A stretch of 64,000 nucleotides of DNA from Liolophura sinensis. Taxonomy: Eukaryota; Mollusca; Polyplacophora; Chitonida; Chitonidae. Where the stretch lies: the NCBI RefSeq assembly GCF_032854445.1, contig NC_088295.1, positions 91,689,805 through 91,753,804 of the forward strand, written 5' to 3'. Shown here piece after piece: positions 24,101-36,100 of this stretch; positions within the stretch are counted from its first letter, which is position 1; every line of letters starts with the position of its first letter. Position numbers and translations under genes: made by a program. The notes under the pieces were generated by a model, which was given only the letters and a program-made list of their open reading frames with translations, did not search any database and was not told the DNA's origin.

Positions 24101-27100
24101 GTATAACAACAACAGCAGATACAGCAGGTATAACAACATCAGAGACAGCAGGTATAACAACAACATCAGAGACAGCAGGTATACCAACAACATCAGAGAC
24201 AGCAGGTATACCAACAACATCAGAGACAGCAGGTATACCAACAACATCAGATACAGCAGGTATAACAACAACATCAGATACAGCAAGTATAACAACAACA
24301 TCAGAGACAGCAGTTATACCAACAACATCAGAGACAGCAGGTACACCAACATCAGAGACAGCAGGTATACCAACAACATCAGAGACAGCAGGTATACCAA
24401 CAACATCAGATACAGCAGGTATAACAACAACATCAGAGACAGCAGGTATAACAACAACATCAGAGACAGCAGATAAATTGTATAACACCTAGAACAGATA
24501 CAAAAAGTATAACAAGTATAACAAGATAGACAGACTGTCTGAGTCTAAATGTTTAAACCATCCTCAATCAGTTTTCACTAAAAGTTAAATGTTGTAGAAA
24601 AGACTCCTCACTGAAACATTTAAAGTGAAAGGCAGCACCTGACTAATGTATGTCCACTAAAAGACAGCACCTGTCTCATATTTATATCCACCAAAAGACT
24701 ACCATTCAAAATATCTTAAACAAGTATTAAAAAATTTTTATATTCTTTTCAACCCAATAAACACTGAGTGAAACTACTTCTTGGCACAGCTTCAGCACGT
24801 CTCCATTATCAAGAGCTACATGATGCCATGTATACTCTATCTAATGTCGACTTCAGGTATTTTATGGCAGATAAAAGATGTGGATTTTGTTGTGTGTGGT
24901 GAAGGCCTGAGTGATGGGCCTAAATAAAGTTTTATCGGAAATTGGACATACTGGAAGAATATTTCTTCCACTGCTTGAACTGTTTCATTTACACTGTGAC
25001 CAGTGAGATGCAGTCTTCTAATTTTCATAAACCTTCGGTATCCCTAATGAATTTTGCACTGACTCTGATATTTGTTATTCAGAAACTGGTGATTAAATGC
25101 TAAAATAAACGACCATTAATGTAATTGGGGAGATTAATGCGGTTTGGGCCGAGACGGTATGCTAGTGTCTGACATTATCAATATTACACAGCTTGTAAAT
25201 CAAATGATTTTACATCCATGATGGTCAGTAAATGATAGACCTGCCCAACAACACTTTGTGAAATGGTGATCTCAAAATGATGTATCATGCAGTAGTTCTA
25301 TGTTATCACATATGCCATTTCATGGAGTACCTGGTCAAATCCTACATCACAGCTTAGGTCACGCGATCTGATAGCAACGTGTTTCATTGTATAAAATTAT
25401 CAACATGGCTGCCTCGACTCACACCAGCCATTTGTGTAGTACTGTCATTTTGTTCTACATGCTATTCAGTGAAATATCAGTAAAATAATAAAGTATGATA
25501 CTTTGTAGAAAGCCTGAGTATCCTGCTTTCCAATGAAAAGTGTTTTAGCCAGGTGCTGTCTTGGCCTTTAAAATAAAACTTAACAGCTTCTAAATTGGTG
25601 TACCAACAAGAAATCTTACCTGTAGCTTTAGGCCTTTGCAATGAGCTGGGCTTGGCAGCTGTCCTTGGTTTCAACACCTTCTCTCGTGCAACCTGTGACT
25701 TCCTGGATAAGGAAGGCGGCATCCTCTTTACCATCTGCAGAGATTGCTCTTGGCTTGCAGATTTCTGACACACTGTGTCCATCTGTCGACTCAGAGACTT
25801 GCACACATAGCCAGTCATCACACCATTCTTCTCCATCACTGTCATACCCATCTTCTTAGCAGGCACAGGATGCTTCATCCAAGCAGGTCCTGGTCTTTTA
25901 CGACTTAGAATGGATGGCTTGGAGGCAACTTTATGCTTGATGATTCTTTTCATCACAATGTTGTTGTATCCTGGTTTGGCCTGGTCAACTTGGTTGCTGT
26001 GACTCTCTGCCAGGGTCATCCGGTCAGATGCTAATGTATGTGGAGCCTTGTGCGCTGGAACCGTTAGATTGAGACGGGGGTTGACAGACAGAGGGCGGGT
26101 CTGGAGAAGCTGGCGCAAGTAAGCTGGGTCAATAGGTGAGGTCTTAGAGGCAGTATTCCTGACTGTAAAGGATTGTGAATGTTCAGTGCTGGCAGTTGTC
26201 ACCTGATTGAGCTGTTGTGGAAGCTGCGTTATTGAGCCTGCAGTGGTAGTAAGTGATTGCTTCCCATCATTTACCTCTCCATCCGACTGTTTTTCCACAG
26301 CATGAAGTAGATTTCTCAGCTTCGGATGGTTGTTGGCGTTGACTGTGACCATGTTACCCGTGGAAGTTAAAACAGAGGAAGCATGTGGACCAGAGGCCAT
26401 TTCCTTCAGAATCTTTAAGGCAGTACTTTGAGGAAGATTACTCACAAATGGAGCAGTGGCTCTTCCAGGGCCACCTGGCACAACAATTTTGACGATGTTT
26501 GCACCACTCAGGATGGAGGGCTCTGAAGGAACTGGTTTGCTGTTGGCTGGTGGACATGAGAGGCCATATGAGGAAGCTGGACTCAGTGTGGAATTCCCCT
26601 GCAAGATTTGGGGGATGGAACGACTCACCAGATTGCCAGACGGGAATACCTGGATCACAGTTTTGTCTGACTGACCAGGTGCTGTGAGACCACCAGATAG
26701 CATTGCTGAAGCAGCTACCTGTCTGATAGGGCTGGGGTCTACATGCTGAGGTGGCAGTCTCCTCACAAACGCCTCTCTCATACTGGCCATAGGGGGCATG
26801 TTTACTGTGCTTCCTGGAATGCTATTCAGGTGAACCACCTGCTCCTGTGCACGGGGAATAGTGGCCCTGTGAGAAATCTGCGCTGCAGGTGAGACAAAGC
26901 TATGAGGAAGGCTGCCTGATAAGTTAGCTTGGATAGAACTCTGTACTTGTGTCAGTGTTTGGGAGGCTGAGTGACCAAGGGGTACCATCACACTCGATGC
27001 CAGTGGACTGGATGCTGCAGGTGCTGCAGCTGCGATGTTCTGTGGCAGTCCTGAATGGTGAACAGTCTGGCCCACTGGCCCCAGGGTCCTAATCAACTGT

Positions 27101-30100
27101 GCCCCAGCTACCATGCCTTGTGGTAAGGATCCAGCAGTTAGAACAGCTGGGCCATTCCTTGGCGGTAGGGGCAGTTGGACTTGATTAGGTAGTGGGACAG
27201 CACCCACTGTTGGGACTGTGACAGTTTGCTGGTTCACAGGCTGCACTTGGTTGACCATCATCTGCTGCAGAAGAGCAGAGGCAGTCAGTGGGTTTAACAC
27301 ATTGGAGGGTTGCTGAAGACCTGTGGTGCTGAAGGTCTGAGAAGGCATAAGACCTGCACTGCTTTCCTGTCTCACAGACATCACAGTTTTTCCAAGAGCC
27401 ACAGACGTTGACTGCGTACAAACCTGAGTCTTTGGATTCATCACAAAGCATCCCAAGTAGTTTAGGTTCATCCCTTCTTGATTAAAACTTGTTGGCTGAA
27501 GAGTACTGATTATCTGCTTGACTGTTGTGCCAGGCTGATGTCGAACAAAGGTAATGTTGGGAGGTTTTGTTGCTGTTGGAGTAACATGAACTGCTGGCGT
27601 ATTCAGGGCTTGGGGAATGGATGGTCTAACAGGCAATATCTTTGGCCCAGACTTAGCTACCATTACCTGGTTTGGCAGTTTAGTTTTTGTTACAAAATTC
27701 TTCTCAGCTGTTGACGCATGTACTGCATCACTTTCGCCTGTAGACTGTTTCATGACACAGGGTATTTCACCACCCATGTTGACATTCAGCATCTTTAACC
27801 CAGGTGCAGTATACATTATTCGTGTCTTTTCTACACCTGGTGAATACTGTGGCCTGTTGGAATATGATGATACGCTGGATACCATCTGAGAAGTGGGAGT
27901 GAAATGGTGACCTTGATGTGTGTGCCCCATGGGAAGGTCACTACGAGATATATCAGAGCTTACTGAACATTCAGCCATACCTGGGGTAGAATCTGACGTA
28001 GTGTCAGCTTCACGCCCAGGGCAGGTTCCTGATACCTGGCGAGATACCCAATCACCGGATTGTATTGTGTTATCAATGTTTGTGTCCATTACCTCAACGC
28101 CTTTGGCAGGTTCTACCACAGGTGATTCTACTGTACAACCATCTGTCTTTCCTTCTGGTGTTGCTGTGATGTGATTAGGAGCTTCCACAGGTAATCCTAA
28201 CACACAGTCTTCAGGTTTTCCTTCTGCTTTTGCTGTAACGGGATTAGTCAGTATACATTCTGATGTACTATGACCATCCCATTTATAAATTGATCTTTTC
28301 TCTCCACACTTCTCATCAATTCTTTCTGAGGATTGAATACTTGAAGTAATGTTCACTTCTTTAGACACACTCGATTTAAATGACTGAATACTTGCACTGG
28401 TGGACTTATCATTTGATCTATCACCATTATCCGTTTTAATGCTTGTAGAAATACTGCTGGACTGATCATTCAAACTGTCACCATTGGCCCTTTTAATGCT
28501 TGTAGAAATGCTGCCGGACTTATCAGTTAAACTATCATGAATACTGTTGGATTGTTGATTTTGTCTGTAATCATTTGGACTCTTATTATCATCTTTTGAT
28601 GGATCAATACTGTCTGCTTGAATGCTTTCAGAAATGCTGCATTTTGGGTCACAGGAAACTGAACTCGGGATACTTGTTGCACTTTTGCTGCTTTCATTAG
28701 GTTTGGCTGTTGCCTCTTTTTTCACACAATCATCTGCCACAGATTTCGTATCTGGTCTATTTCCAGAGAATCTTTGTAACAACATGCTTCCTGAGATTTC
28801 GCACAGCTTAATATCATCATCTGAGGAAGATTTAGCAATTTCTTGTTCAGCTGAACTTTGAGACAGTGCCCTCTTTCGACTTTTAAATGGTGTTTTCGCT
28901 CGCTGTAGGAGATTAACTCTTGATCGCAGTTTCCTTCTAACATTGTTGTCTTTGGAACCTGAATCACTTGCCTTTCTCTTTGCAGGTTTGTCCTCTGACA
29001 AAGGTGTTGTTGGGGATCGCTTTGGCGGCCGACCTCTACCTCTTTTCTGGGGCAATGGGGATGACTGGGGGCCCTTCTTGGGTGAGAGATGAAATGACTG
29101 TCTGCTAGGCAAATGGCATGGCAGACTTCTTCTACCCTTTCCTTTAGTACTCCTCAACTGTCTGGGCATTGTGCCGCCAGTTCCCGACACACTCTTACTC
29201 CTTACTAACCTTCGGCCATGTCCTCGTCCCCTGCTCGGCGTCTGGGGTAACTTTGCAGGTCGACCTCTCTGTCTGGGGAGTGGAGAAACCAACAATGGGG
29301 AATGATGGACAGGTGCTGGATACTTCCGTGGCCTGCCTCTGCCACGCTTTACAGGGGGAACCTCAAGAGGCTCCTCACAAAGCTGAGGAGACTTGAGTAG
29401 CCTTGTCAATCCTCGCTTGTGTTCTGATGCCTCCTCTTCATCTTCCTCATCACTGCTCACTTCAAAGTCACAGGCCTCAGTGTGTGCCTGGTAGCTCTCC
29501 TTTGTTCTGTATAGCCTCTTACATGTACAACACTTGAATGGACCCTCTTTTCCAGGGCTACTCTTGGCTAAACTTTGAGCTTTGATTTTCTGTGCAATCA
29601 TATCATGAAGTGCCACCTTCACTGAAGGTGGTGAGTGCCCATCCCCTTTGACTTTTCGGAGACCAAGTGTTTTAAGCAAAGGAGGTTCACTACATGTGCT
29701 GCTGCTTTCCTCTGACTCCATCAGTTCCTCTATTAACGGGGTAGGCACTTTTTCTTCCACAGCAATGTCCTTGGTAGACTGATTCAGTTGTGCCCTTGCC
29801 ATTGCCTCGTCACATAATCTCCTAGCTGTTCGACGGAGAGGGTAGGTTTTCAATGGCTCAGAATGCTTCTGCGATTTTCCTGTGGCTGTCTTTGGTGTCC
29901 CTCTACCACGGCCTCTTGGCAATTTTAGTGACAATATGGGAGAAGTACTTAGGAGAGAAGCCACTTTCCCGATGTCCCCTTCACTCAAATGCCGGTACCG
30001 TGCCATAGCGCTATTTTCATTTTCAGGCATCTTCGTCTTTCCCTCCGGCAGCTCATTCTCCTGTGATTCCGGTTTTGATTGATCCTGGTCTAAGACTGGT

Positions 30101-33100
30101 TTTGATTGATCCTGGTCTAAGACTGGTTTTGATTGATCCTGGTCTAAGACTGGGGTTGGTGTCTTAGAGCTGGAATCAGCTTGACTGCTTACAAGTGATA
30201 GTTTATTTTGGAGAACACTGTAATCAAAAGAAAAATCTGCTCTTTCCTCATCACACTTCTTACCCATCCTCTCCGATTTGCGTTCACACAATGACTTTTC
30301 TGCCACTATGGAATAATTTCCCACTGACTTTCTTAGTGGGATGGGTGAAATAGTTGAAAATGGTACCGGAAATGGAGTTTCTTTCCTTTTAACCAGATCA
30401 TTTTCTAGCAATAAGCGATGACCCATGAGGACACCTTTTTTGGTGTAAATGGGCACTAGGTTGGGACTAATACACCTTCGGGGAGGCTCTTTATCCCCTA
30501 CATGTTTATCCGCACTGTGTCGTCTCTTAATTAACTTTCCAGATTTTTGTGTCAAGTTCAATTTTTCCCTGAAAGAATCATTCACACTTTGATTTATTGT
30601 TTTTTGTACGTGGTCAGTCCCTTTGGAAACACTTCCTGAGTCAGTCATAGGAAAAGTAGCTAAATGTTCCTGAATACGTAACGTTCTATCATGGGAGCCA
30701 GTGTTTCTAACTTTTTCATGCTCAACGCCTCTGTCTGCACTGTTTTCTTTCTTCCTCAAAATGTCAAATCTGTGTGTGTCCTTTTCTTCCACTCTCACTT
30801 CCCCATAAGATGTCTTTGGCTCATCTGCACACTTGTCACTATGCTGACTCAAGAATACATCAAAAATATTTTTGTCTGTTTTGTCCACAGCCTTATCTTT
30901 AGCAACTGGGAGGTCTCCCGAAGAGACAGCTTTCGCACCTATTTGAACATCTGTGACAGGATGTTGAAAAATGTTCAGCAAAGTTCTGGCACCACCTGAG
31001 GGAGTCTTTGTGACAATCTGATGTTCTGAAAGCTTCTTTTTATTCGAATCTATGGCTAAACCTGATGAACTTTGAGCATTTTGGGCTAAAGAGGACACAT
31101 TTTCTGTCTTTTCAGCTAATGAATTACAGACAGATACATGTACATCTGAATCAATCGAGAAATGTTCCTGGGGTAAATTTTTTAACAAAGCTGACTCTGC
31201 ATCTCCACACAGTTTCACATTATCAGGTCTCACTACTTCAGTGGGGCTGTTCACTGGCTGCTGCATTCCCTGTATGAATCTATCTATAGTTCTTGGTACT
31301 TGTGGGGTGTCACTTATTTCTCTAGTTGTTGGCATATGTGGAGTTTCACTAGTTTCTTCCATAGAAACAGGCTGGTTTTCTTGGTTTCCTTCAAAAGAAG
31401 GCATGTTCTTATTTTCACCGATTCCTTCAGCTGTTGGGGCAAAATGAGTTTCACCACTTTCCTGTGCCTTAATCTCATGCAGAGTTTCTCTGCTGTCTTG
31501 TGTCGTTGGCATTGGCCTCATTTCATAATTTATATCCTGAATTGGCACCTGGAGTGTTTCACTGCTTTCCTGAGGTGGACAATGTCCTGTTACACTGTTT
31601 TCTTGAAGTGATGTACTATGTCCTGTTTCACTGTTTTCTTGAAATGATGCACTGTGTCCTGTTTCAATGTTTTCCTGAAGTGTTCGCTCATGGCCCATTT
31701 CACTGTTTCCCTCAAGCCATGATACATGCTCTGTTTCACTGTTTTCTTGTAGTGTTGATACCTGACCTGTTTCACTGTTTTCCTGTAGCATTGACACCTG
31801 ACCTGTTTCACTGTTTTCCTGTAGCATTGACACCTGACCTGTTTCACTGTTTTCCTGCAGCATTGAGACCTGATCTGTTTCACTGTTTTCCTGTAGCATT
31901 GACACCTGACCTGTTTCACTGTTTTCCTGTAGCATTGACACCTGATCTGTTTCACTGTTTTCCTGTAGCATTGACACCTGTCCTGTTTCACTGATTCTGT
32001 TTGCTACAGACAGGGGAACACTACCCATTTCACAGTCTTGATCACCTGTATATTCCACTGATTCGGGTAACACAGGTTTTGTGTCTTCTGTTGCTTCAGA
32101 GTCCACACCATCAGCAAACACCAGCTGAAGTTCACCTTCCTCATTACTGGGTAAGGTGACCCCAGCTGGTAGCTCTAAGTACATAACATCCCCTGTGTTC
32201 TCCATTATCTGAGAGGGGTGTGAGTTTGCGGAGGCAAGTGGTATTTCTGAGCCATCAGCGTCTAGCACCTTTGTAATGACACAGTCGGTATCTGTCATAG
32301 TACTGTTCGTCATCGAACAAGCAGACAGACTAGTGGAGGAAGCTTGAGATGGGGGAACAAATGCAGACTTGTCAACAGTTTGTTCTGGATAATTATCTTG
32401 ACTTATAGCTAGTGATGAAGGCAAGCATTCAACAGATGGTGATTTCTTTCGTTTCGTTAAATTTTCTGCTGCAGCATTATTCAATCGATTCACAACCTTG
32501 CTAAGATCCACAAAGTCATCGTCTTGAGAAGAGACATCAGTCACCATTGATGCAGGACTATTACCAGAGCTCGGACCAACTGTAGCAGGGACTAGAAGGC
32601 CAAACTTGCTGCTGTAGTTTTGGCTTGTTGCCGATTGAGACCATGGAGGGGTTGAAGGCAAGGAAGAGGTAGACAGCTGTTCTCGGGCTGAGATCTGGGC
32701 AGTGCTGCTTACAGCTGAAGCAGTCAAACCTGATGATAAACTGGGAGAGGATTCCATCAGGTCCACCCTGGAGTTGGGTATTTCCTGAGACGCAGCAGCT
32801 TGCAAGAAGTTCTGAACACAGGGATCCAGCTCATGGATTGGTTTGAAGTCTGGGTGAGTCTCATCATGGACAATCCTCATCTCTTTGAGAACGATTTCTG
32901 GTGACAGCAGAGGATTGGTTGGTCTCACCTCCACGATCCGCATGGTGTACACACAACGCCGACCAACATCCTGTGTGCTCCAGTATACGCGGCTACACCT
33001 GAGGGCCACAACGCAAACTGACTGAGTAAGCTCATGTCACACCTTGAAGAGGTTGAACACTTAGGATCTAACTATTGTGCATATTAAAATGATACAAACA

Positions 33101-36100
33101 GTAACAAACATTACTTTCGGACAAATGTATAATTCACACCTTTCTTTCGATGGAGTTTAAAAAAGCAAACAAAATTCTATGCAGCGAAGCATGTACTGTA
33201 CAGACTTACGTGAAATCCACAGGTAAGAGGCAGTGAGGCCGATCGGACAGGTACATTAATCTGCCTAACAACTCCACTGTACACGCACCTGCAGAGACGA
33301 TCAACAACAACTGATTACCTGGCCACTAAACCAAATCGAGTACTGAGTGACCAGCATCAAACATTATCACCTCCGCAAGTTAAGACAGATTGGAATACCA
33401 GTAGGCAAAAGAGAAACATATTGTATACAGGTCAGTATTTTAGCCTCTAAGTTATGAACTGATTGGTAAATCATCTGTGAGGTTTAACAGTCAACAAATG
33501 AATGAATGAATGCTTAGGGTTCAACGTCTGAAACAATGTTTTAGTCATATGACAAGGAGTCATTAGGTGTGTGTACATACATTGTGTCTTTTTATGGCAG
33601 TTCGAGTTTATGCTGCTTAAGTGCTGCCGTCATTGAAATATCATGCCGAAGACACCTGACAAGACACCCCACCCAGTCACATTATACTGACACTGGGCCA
33701 ACCAGTCTTGCCTCCCTTTCTAATCTCTCAGTAATAAACGCCAAGCGAGGCAGCAACAAGTACCATTTTTAAAGTCTTTGGTATGACCCGACCCCGGTTT
33801 GGGTCTCCCATCTTCGGGCGAACGCTCTAATCATAAGGGATACATTTGCTGTACATGTTCTTATATCTATTTCATTAGCTTTCATGTAGTTTTATTGGTA
33901 TCTTATGTATGTGTGTTTGTATGAGTGGACTGAATGACAGAATGAGTTGAATTACATCTGATAATAAGGACAGTGTTCTTCATTTATACTACCCCTACTT
34001 ACCAAAGAGAAGATTCACACATGTGGGGTCAAGGCCTTTAGACCAAGACTTCTTCGGTAAACGAATATCATCCATATCAATACATACTCTTCGAAGCACT
34101 TCAAACTTGTTCATTCTGATAATCTGCAAAGTATTCAGTCAAAGGATAAACACTCTTGTCACCCTGAGATTACTACTCAACAGATGAAGTGAAAATAGTG
34201 CTGGCAGGGCCTGACAAATATCTTTATCTAAATATCTGACTCACCAATCTTTCATTTCATTTTGCAGGCGGATTTGACGGATAAAACGGAGTTCTCAGAC
34301 TAAACCTGTGTGTAACACACAGATTTTTCACAGCAGAGAGAGCCTGGTATATAAATATATTGTCAATGTTAAATGAGGGCAGTTAGTTACATTTTACATT
34401 TATGTAGTCTAACCACATTTGACAGATATACATATACATCCTCTTAAAATTATCACAGATGGTTGCTCATTAACCAATCTGGACATTAATACTGTCACCA
34501 TCATTATCCAGCTATCAGATAACATGGAGACAAATGCCATTGAGTGTTTTACTTCAGCACAAAACCACATCCCTCAAACAACTAATAACTACAAGCAACT
34601 GCTCACCTCTCCATCTGCCCGGTTTTGGTGCTGTTTGCAGAAGACCTTTTTGTCTTCCTGGAAGAGACAGCTGTCTTGGCGAGCACACATGAAGTGAAAG
34701 TTAGCGGGACACCCTCGCGTACAGCAGCCAACTGTCGCTCCTCTTAATGAACACACGTCACACCTCTGAAACACAGTGACTATGGATATTTATATTACAA
34801 AAAGCATGTTTAGTATATATCCAATTCAATTCAAATTTTTCAGATTAGCATCAACACAGGTTGGACATCAGTGTAAAAGAAGCATATTCAATTTCAAATC
34901 CACCTCTCTGAAGTGCCTGAAAACACTGGTCATGTAAAGTTATTCACCCGTATGTGTTTCTCCTGACAGGTTTCTAATTATTGTAGACAATTATTGTAGA
35001 CAGCTGCAAAGGAGATCACATAACCAGACAGCATATGGAGCTTGAGACTAACGCCATCAAACTTCATCATGATCACTGGATATAAAAACTCCGCCAAAAC
35101 TGAGACATGTGTGACATTACCAGCTGCTTTCCTCTGAACCAAGCATCATGGACATTCTGGAGGGATCCATCAGCCTCTTCAAAAACTTCAGCTGACCACA
35201 ACGCACAGTTTAGATGGATCCAGTCATCCTGACCTGCGTACAGGAGGCGGCCTGCGTCCTGCAGGGAAGAAGATGAATGTGAGCATTCACAATTACATGT
35301 ACATGTAAATATACATTTGAGTGCTGTAGGGTAACCACTAAAAGAGGTGCCTCCAGTGACCAAAACATGAAGGCAGCAAGGGCTGCCAAAACGGATAATA
35401 CAACTGTAAATACTCTAATCTTTTAACCTTTTCCCATGCAAGGGGTTCATTCAAGCAAATTCTGAAGGCATTACACTATGTTATACTTTTTGTGAAGCCC
35501 TGACACTGACCAATCTAACAAATGTAGTTTTGTCTCCAAAATCAAATTAAAAATGTGCATAAATGGCACTGAAAGCTGCTCTTTCATATGCGAAAAGGTT
35601 TAGGAATTAGGGTACTTCCCAACAAGTGCTAATATCAGGCCAGAGTCCCTCAGCTGTGAGGGCTTATCCCTAAGGCATGTAAACTACTCATGTCAGCTTC
35701 ATTTTATGGAACTCCACAAACATCAAGCACGAAGATATGACTGCACTTCCTCAAGGGTTTAGTTTGACTGAAGCAGATGCAGATTTGTTCACTTCTTTGC
35801 ACTTTTCTGTCTAGAATTTTTTACTTACATGATAACAGTTTCACCTGTTTTGCTGGAAAATTCACCACACTCAGGTAAATACTAAAATGTGATTCCCCAT
35901 CCCTGTACTGAGTACAGAGTAAACAGTGGCGACTATCCTCCCCATCTCCCACTTCACCTGTTGTGATAGACCATTCACCATAGGTAAATACTAACCTGTG
36001 GTTCCCCATCCCCGTACTGAGTACAAAGTAAACAGTGGCGACTATCCTCCCCAAAGTGCCACTTCACCTGTTGTGATAGACAATTCACCACACTCAGGTA

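Noticed and set aside
31500-31994. Plus-strand 164-codon and minus-strand 133-codon frames over the coding repeat
   Set aside because: Shadows of the [12 protein letters not shown] array in other frames of exon 25.
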